Source: Litsea cubeba
Lineage: Eukaryota; Streptophyta; Magnoliopsida; Laurales; Lauraceae
Reading direction: 5' to 3'
Assembly (NCBI GenBank): GCA_012931725.1
Contig: WHSA01000883.1
Span: 100,742 to 164,741 of the forward strand
DNA: 64,000 bases
In this document: positions 35,110 through 44,505 of the stretch, in pieces
How the letters are laid out: every line of letters begins with the position of its first letter
Position numbering within the stretch: position 1 is the stretch's first letter
The notes under the pieces: model-generated
The model's input: the letters and a program-made list of their open reading frames with translations, nothing else
What the model was told of the DNA's origin: nothing
Database searches by the model: none
Translations under genes and position numbers: made by a program

Positions 35110-36512
35110 AAACTCTTTCTTTTAGGAGGTGCAATCTTAGAGGATTCACCTTTCTCAAATCCTAGACCAAATCTGAGGTGGGCAGGTCTTTGAACTTTCA
35201 GTAGTTCATTGAGTTTCATAGTCCCTTCAATTGCTTGGAGCGCTTTGAGTTTTTTGCTATTTTCCAAATTTTCAGCCTTTGCTCTAGCGATCTCAGTTTC
35301 AAGTTTCATAGCCTCTTCCTTTTTGATACTTATTTGGTTTTCAAGGACTTCTACCATTCTTTTATATTCTTCTACTTGAGTTTTCAAAGCAATAATAGAA
35401 CTTTCAGATTCATGGAGAAGTTTCAGATTTTTCTTACTTGATTTGCGTTCTATGCTTAGCTCCTCAAGTGCGGCTATGAGTTCCTCTTCAAGATTGACTT
35501 CAGCCTCCTCATCCTCTTCCGGATCTAGCTCTTCTTCTTCTTCAACAGTGACCATGAAGAGAGCTTCGGTTGATTCATCATCGTCTGAAGTTTCAGACGT
35601 GCTGTCATCTTGTTGACATAGAAAGTTTTTAGCTTTGCCCCTTTTTCTGAAATTTCTCTTTCCTTTACTCTTTTCAGCATAAGAGTCATTATCATTGTCT
35701 TCTTTTAGCGGACACTTCGCAGCAAAGTGACCAACACCTCCACAATTGAAGCATTTAAAGGGTAGCTTCCCTTTGTACTTGCCAATGCTTCCTTTCTTCA
35801 ACTTTCTAACAAATTGAGCCTCAAGCTCATCATCATCAGAATCAACATCATGACCAGCAGTCTCTTTTGCCTTTTTCTGAACTTTGAAGGCCGCTTCTTT
35901 ATCAGATGAAGACGTCTTTCCTATGCGCATCTCATAGGCAGTTAGAGAACCATGTAATTCATCCATGGAAAATGCATTCAGATCTTTGGCTTCTTCAATG
36001 GCTGAGACTTTTGAATCAAACCGGGGAAGAAGAGATCTTAGAACCTTTTTGACGATGACCGGCTCTTTAATCTCCTCCCCTAGTCCACGAATGTCATTCG
36101 TGACTTCATTCACTCGTTGCAAATATGAGTCAACATTCTCGCTTTCCTCCATGCGAAGAGATTCAAATTGAGAGCGATGGGTTTGCAATTTGGCTTCTTT
36201 AATCTTCTCATCACCTTCATGTATGCTTTGCAACTTGTCCCAAATTTCCTTGGCTGTTTTACATGCAATTACTTTGACAAGCTCGCTGTCCACAAGGCCA
36301 CTAAAGAGTGCATTCTGCGCCTTGGAGTCGTTGTCTGCCAACTTCTTCGATGCTGTATCATTGGGTACGGTGGCAGCATTGTAACCGGCTCTGACAGCCT
36401 CCCAAACATCATAGCCAAGAGATTTGATGAAGGCTTGCATCCTAATCTTCCAAAAGGAGTAATTAGAACCATCAAACAGAGGTGCTTTCATATTCCCTGT
36501 ATTGACCGCCAT
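35106..36512 (-). CDS. gag: Copia 1 Gag
   Basis: About 468 residues, starting at the ATG at 36512 some 65 nt inside the right LTR. The N-terminal UBN2/copia-type Gag region begins APLFDGSNYSFWKIRMQAF and runs to about residue 215. A zinc knuckle CFNCGGVGHFAAKC lies near residue 255. An acidic segment of Asp/Glu runs follows, then a predicted coiled coil (about residues 345-435). The frame ends at 35106 in a 4-base overlap with pol, caused by a one-base shift. The conserved zinc-knuckle tail continues in the pol frame, so gag and pol were probably one frame. Confidence 0.92.
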   Translation of the reverse strand: MAVNTGNMKAPLFDGSNYSFWKIRMQAFIKSLGYDVWEAVRAGYNAATVPNDTASKKLADNDSKAQNALFSGLVDSELVKVIACKTAKEIWDKLQSIHEGDEKIKEAKLQTHRSQFESLRMEESENVDSYLQRVNEVTNDIRGLGEEIKEPVIVKKVLRSLLPRFDSKVSAIEEAKDLNAFSMDELHGSLTAYEMRIGKTSSSDKEAAFKVQKKAKETAGHDVDSDDDELEAQFVRKLKKGSIGKYKGKLPFKCFNCGGVGHFAAKCPLKEDNDNDSYAEKSKGKRNFRKRGKAKNFLCQQDDSTSETSDDDESTEALFMVTVEEEEELDPEEDEEAEVNLEEELIAALEELSIERKSSKKNLKLLHESESSIIALKTQVEEYKRMVEVLENQISIKKEEAMKLETEIARAKAENLENSKKLKALQAIEGTMKLNELLKVQRPAHLRFGLGFEKGESSKIAPPKRKSL

Positions 36513-36564
36513 GTGATTTGACAAGAGATCACCCTTAGCGTATTAAACTGATCAAGGGAGCCTC

Positions 36565-36576
36565 GCTCTGATACCA
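36565..36576 (-). promoter_or_regulatory. Copia 1 primer-binding site (tRNA-iMet type)
   Basis: On the - strand TGGTATCAGAGC lies 2 nt after the end of the right (5') LTR. It is the standard plant initiator-methionine tRNA complement. Confidence 0.95.
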
Positions 36577-36578
36577 AT

Positions 36579-37729
36579 TGTTGGATACCGCGATCACTGA
36601 GAGGGGGGGGGGGGTGAATCAGTGATTTCTAAAAACAGGTCCAATTCAACAACAAAATAAGTCAAATCACACAATGACACCAGATTTAACGTGGTTCACC
36701 GAAAGGCTACGTCCACGTTCAAAGACTGTCCGAACACCAATCCGGGATAGATCTGAATCTTATTTAGTCGCACCAACGACAAAGAGCACCAACCCTTAGT
36801 TTCAGATAGCACCAACTATCTAGGAAGCACCGACTCCCTTGAGTTTCAGATAGCACCAACTATCTAGGAAGCACCGACTCCCCTTACAATTTATCTGCAC
36901 CCACAGATAGGATCACCCAAACCCCAAACACCAAGCACCAACTTGATGTAAAAACAGAATATAAGATCAACTCGTCTACAGCCCTTCCCCTCTACAATTC
37001 TCTCTCTCTCAATCCCTTACAAATTGAATTAAAGCATAAACAGAGAGACACTTAACTCATGGACGAATCACTATCTTCTAGAGCACAATCCCGTCCATAA
37101 TTGCTGTAGAAAGATGCAGCACAACAGCAACAGCAACAGCACCAGCACACAGCACACTCTTCTCTCTTCTCTTCTCTCTTTTCTCTTTTCTTCTGGTGTC
37201 TTTTTAGAACGACCCATACATGCCTTTATATAGGTTATAGTAACCCTTAATTATGTTCAAGACGGGCTACAATTCGTTTAGAAAGAGTCCCAAACAAATT
37301 AGATAAGAGTGCTGAATTTTCGTGCAAAACTTTTAATTCTGCGCAACTCTGGTTCCCGTGCTCGGTCGACCGAAGACACTGACTGGAAAACAGACAACTT
37401 TCGAGCTCGGTCGACATCCTGAGGGCTCGGTCGACCGAAGACACACTGTGTCACGAAAATAACTGAGAGCTACCAAAATCTGTTTTCTACAGGTTTCTTC
37501 TTGCTCGGTCGACCGCATGAAGAGCCCGGTCGACCGCGTGCTCTGCTTCAGGAATTCTGAGTTCCTGACTGTTTCAATTCTGTTTCTTCTTTTCAGCTCT
37601 ATCAACACTAGCATATTAACATCATGTTTGTGACAATGTGTTGACAAGAATTCCAACTCAAATCAATACTTGAGATGCTAACTTCTTCAATTCATCAAAA
37701 GACTTCTCAAGTCATCTCAAATTCCAACA
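36579..37729 (-). repeat. Copia 1 5' LTR (right)
   Basis: 1151 bp, beginning TGTTGGAATTTG on the - strand at 37729 and ending CCAACA at 36579. The TATA box TATATAAAGG is at 37223-37232 (-). It matches the left LTR closely but lacks 21 bp between two GCTCGGTCGAC copies near 37360, as expected from slippage or recombination between direct repeats. Confidence 0.95.
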
Positions 37730-37734
37730 TGAAG
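37730..37734. repeat. Target site duplication TGAAG (copia 1, right)
   Basis: Exact repeat of 30242-30246. Confidence 0.95.
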
Positions 37735-37892
37735 AAGAAGATCCGGCTCCCATGCCTGATCTTGAAGAATATGCAAGGATCTTGCAGCGACTCGCTCTAG
37801 AACAAGAGCAAGAACGCGTCAACGAGCCTCCTCGCAATCCAGAGCCTGAAGTCCCTGAAGGCCACCAGGGTACATCCTCCCTTAACTCCTGA
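37735..37892 (+). pseudogene. Gypsy linker ORF, downstream fragment
   Basis: Continuation of the frame broken at 30247: with the copia element and one TSD copy removed, the reading is continuous. It encodes a Glu/Pro-rich stretch with EEYARILQRLALEQEQER. It ends at TGA 37890-37892. The region from 37893 to 37988 has coding-like sequence in other frames, so further small breaks are likely. Confidence 0.6.
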
Positions 37893-37988
37893 AAATGGAG
37901 AAAATTGCTGGATAGACGATCCTCTCACATCCGAGGATGAAGTCTGACTCCGATCAGGCAACGTCTCCCGTCAGAGCTTTCCTGTAAT

Positions 37989-38702
37989 GTGATAATTCGG
38001 GATTATAGCTCTTCCGAAGCATCGTCTGATGAGAGCACTTATACTCCGGCGACGCCTAGCAATATATCTTCTGGAGCCACCTCGTCTCACGTGACTTTCA
38101 CTGAGATGACACCCTCTCAGGTTTCTTCTCCTGAGACTGTGACTTCAAAGTTCACACCCTTCCTGACTGAAGAATTCCCAGCCATTGATGCTTGGGACGA
38201 TGAATTAGTCAACGAAGAAGAAAGATTGCTGGATGTTGTTCAGGACTTGTTCCCGGAAAATGCTCCATGCAACACAATCACTGAGGATGGTAACTCTGCT
38301 GCTGATACATCCTCAGCAAATGAAAAACGACAGCCTCTTGATCCTGAAGACAATCTTCCAAACGAAGACCCTTCTCAAGAAGCTCTCGAAGTTGGTAGAG
38401 GCACCCGCTCTGGCCGGGACTACCACAAAAATTACAACCAATCTTCCTTTACATATGTAAATCCTTCGGGAAAAGATGTTGTAAGCGCCCCTAGTGGGAA
38501 CAATGATGAACATGCAGGCCCTAAGGAGGCTTTCAAGTATGACTTGATTGAACACTTCAAGCACATACCTGCACGTCTGCACATCCTAGATTTGTTGCGA
38601 ATGTCTCCGCACACTCGTGATAATCTCATTTCGGAATTACAAAAACTGAATGAGGATGTCGACAAACATGCCCCGCAAGTCCTCCAAATTGAAATGGATT
38701 AG
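37989..38702 (+). pseudogene. Gypsy pol N-terminal spacer
   Basis: About 237 residues, rich in Ser, Thr and acidic residues. It includes a GRGTRSGRDYHKNY stretch and an acidic helical tail. There is no catalytic motif. It ends at a single TAG (38700-38702), and the same frame continues directly into the protease. A CAG-to-TAG transition (CHG context) would explain the stop. The first codon is a GTG and the real upstream join to the linker ORF is unclear. Confidence 0.65.
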
Positions 38703-41588
38703 CGGGTCAAAAACTCAGAAGCCTCCTCAAAAGGAGAAAAGAAGAAAACTGAGGGATCATGCATTGAATGCCTCTCGGTTAAAAAAGCAGCCAGTGCAAC
38801 CATCGCCTTCACAAAGGATGACCTCCTACTTGGCGAAACCAGGCATAACCGACCCCTGTACTTCACAGGGTATATTAAGGAAATGCCTATGCATAGAGTT
38901 CAGATCGACCCAGGTTCTGCACTCAACCTCATCTCCACATCGGCTCTTGAAGAGTTGGGTATCCCACCCAGCAAACTGAGCCACACATCTGTATCTATCT
39001 TTGGATACGATGGGAGTACTCAAAGGCCTATCGGCAAAATCATGTTCAAATTGCAGATCGGTGATCTTATCTCTGAGGTCACAGTGTATGCAATAAAGAC
39101 CCCTTCATGCTACAACATCCTTCTCGGACGCCCTTGGATCCATGAGAATGGTGTTGTCCCTTCAACTCTACATCAATGCATCAAGTTTGTTGGCGACGAC
39201 GGCATGATACATCGAGTCTTTGCGGACAGAAAACCCTTCAAAGGTAAAGAAATCCACTTCGCAGACTCACAGATGTATGAAGGTGAAAAAGAAGAAGTGG
39301 AGAAGCATACAGCATCCTTTGCCGAAAATCTCCAGAAAGATAAAGGCAAAGCTCCTCAACAATCACCGGAAGAAAACAAACCATCCGGTAAATCTGAAGA
39401 GAGCATGCAAACTCCCTTCATCATCTCCCTCAAATCTTCAAAGCCTTTAGTCATCACAACTAAAGTGAAGAAGGCAAAACAAAAGCCTGGGGGCAAATTT
39501 GTTGTCTCTTTCGTGTCTATCATGCAAGACACGGACTCGGATTCAGAGCAAGAAGACGACACATCGTCAAGCCAAGCTGACACTCAGCAAGTTCAGCCTG
39601 CTCTTACTCCAGTGGAGACAACTTCTGACATAGAAGATCCTACGTCAGCTTCCTTCGTTGTTCCAGCAACTTCAGCAAAGGAAAAGCCGATCTTCTTCCA
39701 TAGATCGGATGCTTCTTCATCAAACTCCATGCTTGAACCTTTCCAAAATAAAGGTACGCCTCAACTATCCTTATACAGTTCTGTGGCACAAGCTATTATG
39801 AAGAAAATGGGCTATGACGCTCAAAACTCAGTCGGTTTAGGAGAAGGACGCGGTATTCTCACGCCATTGGGGCCCGTCTTGACCAAAAGCCAGCTGGAAG
39901 AATGGAGACTCTACGGCTATGTAGAAAAGTCTTCACACGGGTTAGGGTATGATCCTGACACTCCCTTGAGAGAGTTGACACAAAGGCTTAAAAGTCAATA
40001 TACTGACCAAGCCTCAACATCTCAAGTCCATGAAGACATCGATCTCCCTGGATATCTCTTTGATGAGTCACCTGACAAAGATCCAGGAAGCTCATCCAAT
40101 TGGCACGATTTCTCCGAAAATGAAGAGGAGTTGTCCGATGGCACAGACGTGTGGACTTCTGACCCAGAAGAACCCTCATCTCCAAAAGAAGTAGCCTACT
40201 TCGAATCGGTTTCAACAGGCGATTGGGATCATCTCATAGCAAGCCTTGGGAAAATTACCGATCAAGAAGACCCGTGGAAAGGAACAAAACCTTGGTCTGG
40301 AAATGCCCTTGAAACCCCAGAAGGTTTCGTTGAGCTGGAAGCCTCCGAAAATATTGTGGAGGAACCACCTTCGAACCTTCCAACAGAAGATCCTGTTCAA
40401 AAGATAGACTTGGGAACACCAGATAACCCACGTCCTGTATTCATAAGCAAGAATATAAAGGATGATGAGTTACCCGAGTACATCGCTTTTCTTCGTGAGT
40501 TCGTTGATTGCTTTGCATGGTCTTACGCTGAAATGCCAGGCTTAGACCCCAAAATAGCAGTTCACAAACTCAATCTTCAAGAAGACATCAAGCCTGTCAA
40601 GCAAGGCCAAAGAAGATTCCGTCCAGATGTGATGGATAAAATTGAACAAGAAGTTCAAAAACTCAAAAGCGTCGGCTTCATCCGTAAGGAACAACATCCT
40701 GAATGGTTGGCCAACATTGTCCCCGTGACAAAGAAAAATGGGCAGATCAGGGTCTGTATTGATTATAGAGACCTGAATGGCGCATGCCCAAAAGATGAAT
40801 TTCCGCTCCCCATACCAGAGGTAATGATTGATAATACCTGTGGATTCGAGCGAATGACATTCATGGATGGTTTCTCTGGCTACAATCAGATAAAGATGCA
40901 TCCTGAGGATGAAAAACATACATCCTTTCGAACCCCATTTGGCGTGTATTGTTACACTGTCATGCCATTTGGTTTGAAGAATGCTGGTGCCACATATCAG
41001 AGGGCTATGATGAAAATATTCCAAGATATGCAGCACAAGACGGTTGAATGTTACGTTGATGACCTCACCGTCAAAAGCAAAAGAAAAGAGGATCATCTCG
41101 AAAACCTTCGAGAAGTCTTCCTCCGGCTTCGCAAACACAAACTGCGAATGAATCCATTGAAATGCTTCTTCGGCGTCTCGTCGGGTAAGTTCCTCGGATT
41201 CTTAGTTCGGAAAGCTGGAATAGAGCTTGACCCCATAAAAGTCAAAGCCATTCTAGAAATGCCCTCTCCAAGAACCTTAAGAGAACTCAAAGGGCTTCAA
41301 GGGAGATTGGCCTACATCAGACGGTTCATCTCCAATCTTTCGGGGAAATGCCGTCCATTCTCCCGATTGATGAAAAAAGGTGTAAACTTTGTCTGGGATG
41401 CTGACTGTGAAGCTGCTTTCCAAGACATCAAGTCATACCTGACAAAACCTCCAGTGTTAGCTGCTCCTACCACTGGAAAACCATTCATCTTGTACACAAG
41501 AGCCCTTGATCACTCTTTGGGAGCTCTGCTTGCGCAAGAAAACGATCAAAGAAAAGAAGCTGCCTATATTACCTCAGCCGCATGCTAG
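38703..41588 (+). CDS. pol: Gypsy Pol: protease, G-patch, reverse transcriptase, start of RNase H
   Basis: One frame opens right after the TAG at 38700. The pre-protease segment TIAFTKDDLLLG comes first, then retropepsin with catalytic Asp at 38907 (motif IDPGSALNLIS). A low-complexity acidic region follows. The G-patch-like segment MGYDAQNSVGLGEGRG lies around 39808-39860. RT starts near 40590 with KPVKQGQRRFRPD, then YRDLNGACPKDEFPLP, FMDGFSGYNQI, MPFGLKNAGATYQRAM and the catalytic YVDD at 41052-41063. The native RNase H begins FILYTRALDHSLGALLAQ; the usual first catalytic Asp (YTDAS-like) is missing. The frame stops at 41586-41588 because one base is lost near 41563-41570, and the homology continues from 41582 in the next frame. 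G-patch domains after protease are known in plant gypsy elements. Confidence 0.92.
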   Translation, partial: RVKNSEASSKGEKKKTEGSCIECLSVKKAASATIAFTKDDLLLGETRHNRPLYFTGYIKEMPMHRVQIDPGSALNLISTSALEELGIPPSKLSHTSVSIFGYDGSTQRPIGKIMFKLQIGDLISEVTVYAIKTPSCYNILLGRPWIHENGVVPSTLHQCIKFVGDDGMIHRVFADRKPFKGKEIHFADSQMYEGEKEEVEKHTASFAENLQKDKGKAPQQSPEENKPSGKSEESMQTPFIISLKSSKPLVITTKVKKAKQKPGGKFVVSFVSIMQDTDSDSEQEDDTSSSQADTQQVQPALTPVETTSDIEDPTSASFVVPATSAKEKPIFFHRSDASSSNSMLEPFQNKGTPQLSLYSSVAQAIMKKMGYDAQNSVGLGEGRGILTPLGPVLTKSQLEEWRLYGYVEKSSHGLGYDPDTPLRELTQRLKSQYTDQASTSQVHEDIDLPGYLFDESPDKDPGSSSNWHDFSENEEELSDGTDVWTSDPEEPSSPKEVAYFESVSTGDWDHLIASLGKITDQEDPWKGTKPWSGNALETPEGFVELEASENIVEEPPSNLPTEDPVQKIDLGTPDNPRPVFISKNIKDDELPEYIAFLREFVDCFAWSYAEMPGLDPKIAVHKLNLQEDIKPVKQGQRRFRPDVMDKIEQEVQKLKSVGFIRKEQHPEWLANIVPVTKKNGQIRVCIDYRDLNGACPKDEFPLPIPEVMIDNTCGFERMTFMDGFSGYNQIKMHPEDEKHTSFRTPFGVYCYTVMPFGLKNAGATYQRAMMKIFQDMQHKTVECYVDDLTVKSKRKEDHLENLREVFLRLRKHKLRMNPLKCFFGVSSGKFLGFLVRKAGIELDPIKVKAILEMPSPRTLRELKGLQGRLAYIRRFISNLSGKCRPFSRLMKKGVNFVWDADCEAAFQDIKSYLTKPPVLAAPTTGKPFILYTRALDHSLGALLAQENDQRKEAAYITSAAC

Positions 41589-43219
41589 TAGGTGCAGAGC
41601 ATCGCTACTCTCCAGTCGAAAAAGAATGTCTTGCAGTGATGTTCGCCGTACAAAAGCTGCGTCACTACTTGCTTTCCAATACAGTCTACCTGGTCTCGAG
41701 GGTCAACCTCTTGAAGGTCCTTGTCACAAAGGCAGGTTCTCTCAATGCTCGACTGGCAAAATGGTCCATCCTTCTGTCACAATTTGATATTAGGTATGTA
41801 CCACAAAAAGCAATCAAAGGGCAAGCTCTAGCAGACTTCCTCGCAGAGCATCCATTGCCTAAAGATTCTCCACTCAGAGATGATCTCCCAGACGAACCAG
41901 TCTACAATGTGGAGACTTTCTCACAAAGTGCCTCCTGGGACATGTACTTTGACGGTGCAACCAGGACAAATGAAAAAAGACAGCTGATCTCGGGAGTTGG
42001 CATCCTCTTTGTTAGCCCCGACAAATACATGATTCCACACGCTTTCTCGCTACTGGAACCATGCACAAACAATGCAGCTGAATATCAAGCTCTGATCTTA
42101 GGATTGGAACTCGCCATCGAATCCGGTATCACCATGCTGGAAGTCTTTGGAGACTCTCAACTGATCGTCAACCAGATGAATCAGAAATTTGAAGTCAGGA
42201 AGCCAGATTTGCTGCCCTACTACAACAAGGCACAATCACTTCTGCAAAAGTTTGACATCTGTCACATCACCCACATTCGTAGAGGTGAAAACATACGTGC
42301 AGATGCCCTAGCCGGGCTTGCCGCATCCATGGCAATCCAGGAAGGGGAAAACATGCAAATCACAGTGTGCGAAAGAAGAATCCTTCCTCCTCTTAACACA
42401 CACCAAGCAGTTGCTGAATGCCACCAAGTGGTCGGAAGTCGGATTTCAATCCTTCAGACTTCAATAGGCGACTGGAGGGATCCGTTCATTGATTACATTA
42501 TGTTCGGAATCCTACCTGAAGATCCAAAAGAACGGGTAAGCATCCAAAGGCGAACCCCAAGCTTCCATTTGGATATTCCTTCAAAAATCCTTTACAGGAA
42601 ATCCTTCAACGGAGTACTTCTACGCTGCTTGTCACAACAAGAGGCTGAAGAAACACTCAAAGAAGTTCATGCTGGTCTTTGTGGAGCTCATCAGGCTGGA
42701 CCTAAGCTCTATGATCAGATAAAAAGGTTAGGATATTACTGGCCTACCATGGTAGCTGACGCAATGCAATTTGCCAAGCGCTGCCAACAATACCAAGTTC
42801 ATGGAGATTACATTCACATGCCTCCAGAATGGCTGCATCCTACAGCAATCTCATGGCCTTTCGAAGCCTGGGGTATGGACATCATAGGTCCTATTTCTCC
42901 CCCTTCAAGCAAAGGTCATCGCTTCATCTTCGCCGCTACGGATTACTTCTCCAAGTGGTCAGAAGCATTTGCGTTTAACGAAATGAAGACCTCATCAGTC
43001 CTTCAGTTCCTGCGCACCAACATCATTTGTCGTTTCGGCATACCCAAAAGATTCGTCCATGATAACGGACCACAGTTCCAGGATCATCGATTCTACAGGT
43101 TTTGCGACAAATACAAAATTCAAAGCTGTCCTTCGACTCCATACAATCCGGCAGCAAACGGGTTAGCAGAAGCTTTCAACAAGACACTCTGCAAAATCCT
43201 CAAAAAAAATGGTCTCTAA
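41582..43219 (+). CDS. pol: Gypsy Pol: RNase H end, archaeal-type RNase H, integrase
   Basis: About 545 residues. The end of the native RNase H (HRYSPVEKECLAVMFAVQ) is followed by a second, archaeal-type RNase H. Its catalytic residues are Asp 41951 (YFDGAT), Glu 42080 (NAAEY), Asp 42152 (GDSQL) and Asp 42302 (RADALA), all intact. This dual arrangement defines Tat elements. Integrase follows: a zinc finger with HAGLCGAHQ, catalytic Asp 42878 (GMDIIGP), Asp 43061 (HDNGPQF) and Glu 43169 (NGLAEAF), giving the D-35-E spacing. The second zinc-finger Cys is Tyr here (TAC at 42791, CQQYQ), which should weaken zinc binding. The frame ends after an A8 run at about 43201-43208 that looks one base too long. 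Confidence 0.92.
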   Translation: MLVGAEHRYSPVEKECLAVMFAVQKLRHYLLSNTVYLVSRVNLLKVLVTKAGSLNARLAKWSILLSQFDIRYVPQKAIKGQALADFLAEHPLPKDSPLRDDLPDEPVYNVETFSQSASWDMYFDGATRTNEKRQLISGVGILFVSPDKYMIPHAFSLLEPCTNNAAEYQALILGLELAIESGITMLEVFGDSQLIVNQMNQKFEVRKPDLLPYYNKAQSLLQKFDICHITHIRRGENIRADALAGLAASMAIQEGENMQITVCERRILPPLNTHQAVAECHQVVGSRISILQTSIGDWRDPFIDYIMFGILPEDPKERVSIQRRTPSFHLDIPSKILYRKSFNGVLLRCLSQQEAEETLKEVHAGLCGAHQAGPKLYDQIKRLGYYWPTMVADAMQFAKRCQQYQVHGDYIHMPPEWLHPTAISWPFEAWGMDIIGPISPPSSKGHRFIFAATDYFSKWSEAFAFNEMKTSSVLQFLRTNIICRFGIPKRFVHDNGPQFQDHRFYRFCDKYKIQSCPSTPYNPAANGLAEAFNKTLCKILKKNGL

Positions 43220-43730
43220 TCACAAAAGAGACTGGAGCGATAAAATGTCTGAAGCTTTGTGGGCCTATCGAACCACCGTTCGAGGACCAACCCATAGCAC
43301 ACCATTCTCCTTGGTCTATGGATGCGAAGCTGTCGTGCCCTTGGAAGTACAAATTCCTTCCTTGAGGGTATCCTTGCAAAATGACATGACTCAAGAAAGC
43401 AATGTCAAATTGCGACTCCATGAGCTGGACAATCTCGATGAGAGACGGCTCGAAGCTCAACAAAGCATTGAACTTTACCAAGCACGTATGGCAGGATCTT
43501 TCGATAAAAAGGTCAGGCAACGCGCCTACAAAAAGAATGACTTGGTTCTTGCGGTAAAAAGACCAATGGTCTTCGCTCACAAGTCCAAAGGCAAATTTGA
43601 GCCGAAATGGGAGGGACCCTACGTCATCGACAAAGTTTTCTCCAATGGCGCATACGCACTCCCAAACATGGAAGGTGACAGATGTATGTTGCCCATCAAT
43701 GGCAAGTTCTTAAAGCGGTACTACCCTTGA
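43209..43730 (+). CDS. pol: Gypsy integrase C-terminal domain
   Basis: About 173 residues that complete the integrase in a frame shifted by one base from 43219. Signatures are ALWAYRTTVRGPTHSTPFSL, YGCEAVVPLE and the DNA-binding tail with KFEPKWEGPYVI and INGKFLKRYYP. No chromodomain follows. The stop is TGA at 43728-43730 and pol ends here. Confidence 0.9.
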   Translation: MVSNHKRDWSDKMSEALWAYRTTVRGPTHSTPFSLVYGCEAVVPLEVQIPSLRVSLQNDMTQESNVKLRLHELDNLDERRLEAQQSIELYQARMAGSFDKKVRQRAYKKNDLVLAVKRPMVFAHKSKGKFEPKWEGPYVIDKVFSNGAYALPNMEGDRCMLPINGKFLKRYYP

Positions 43731-43733
43731 AGA

Positions 43734-43751
43734 CTTACCCAACTGGGTAAG
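43734..43751 (+). other. Perfect hairpin just after pol stop
   Basis: CTTACCCA and TGGGTAAG, separated by AC, begin 3 nt after the pol stop. This is an 8 bp perfect stem with a 2 nt loop. It could mark RNA structure in the 3' region; the role is unknown. Confidence 0.6.
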
Positions 43752-44099
43752 AGCAATGCCTGTATGGCCAAAACCGGTTTCCAGGTGCACGCTCGCTAAA
43801 CCCACCCTTTTTTAGAATTTTCATATCAAATGTTGAAATTTCTAGAAATCTAAAACAATGCTTACTTTCATCGTTTCATTGTTCAACAAAAAAAAAAATC
43901 CAAGTTTAGGAACCTTTCCCTAACTTGACCAAAATTTTCAACCCTTAAACCCAAAATTTATGGTTTGAAACAAAATCCGGATTCAGGGATTTCCACCCTA
44001 GTCCACCCTGCCTTTTACCGCCAAAATGGTTTTAGGTCAAAATTTATGACCCTCGTGTCTTTAAACAAAAAAAAAATGGTTTTTCAAAAAAAAAAAAAA
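43752..44099 (+). other. Gypsy 3' spacer, unique part
   Basis: About 350 bp of AT-rich sequence between pol and the minisatellites. No frame or RNA gene recognised. Confidence 0.6.
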
Positions 44100-44490
44100 C
44101 CACGAGGAAGCGACGCTTAGTCGATACTCGCACAAATCGGAAGCAAGCGAACCACGTTCGACACTTCCAAAATCGCAGGTAAGCGACATTTCGTCGATAC
44201 TTGCAAAATCCAAAACTGTGGAGACGCAACATTTCAGTTGATATCCATAACTCAAAGGTTGGAGAAAACCACAAATTTCAAAAATCGTGGGGAAACGACA
44301 TCAAGTCAGTACCCGCAAAACCAAAATTTTTGAAAAGCAAGGATGCGACATTCCATCGATACTTGCACCCAAATCCGCGAGGATGCGACATTCCATCGAT
44401 ACTCGCAACCGAATGAGCAAGGATGCGACATTCCATCGATACTTGCAAGAACATTCAGCAAGGAGGCGACTTTTAGTCGATACTTGCATA
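44100..44490 (+). repeat. Minisatellite, degenerate 43-60 bp units
   Basis: Seven or so units share AAGCGACATTTCGTCGATACTTGCA-type sequence. The last three carry GGATGCGACATTCCATCGAT with a period of about 43-45 bp (near 44341, 44390 and 44421). They weaken toward the 5' side. TCGATACTTGCA recurs in most units. Non-coding 3' spacer. Confidence 0.85.
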
Positions 44491-44505
44491 TTTTTTTGAA
44501 ATCAA

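Larger units (their letters stand above)
30247..37729 (-). mobile_element. Nested Ty1/copia retrotransposon (copia 1, SIRE/Maximus-like)
   Basis: A 7483 bp element on the - strand with LTRs of 1174 bp (left, its 3' LTR) and 1151 bp (right, its 5' LTR). Ends are TGTTGG/CCAACA and the TSD is TGAAG. It has an iMet primer site next to the right LTR and a purine tract next to the left LTR. Domain order is gag, protease, integrase, RT, RNase H, with integrase before RT as in copia. The YVDDIIFGG and MIGSLLYLTATRPD motifs fit the SIRE/Maximus group; that assignment is inference. LTRs differ by about ten small changes plus one 21 bp deletion, so the insertion is recent. Two one-base frame breaks interrupt gag-pol. 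Confidence 0.96.

Noticed and set aside
37893..37988. Separate small gene between the linker ORF and pol spacer
   Set aside because: All three frames contain short coding-like pieces and stops. It is better read as damaged polyprotein sequence.
40542..41138. 198-codon - strand frame across the gypsy RT
   Set aside because: Shadow of the well-conserved RT coding strand.
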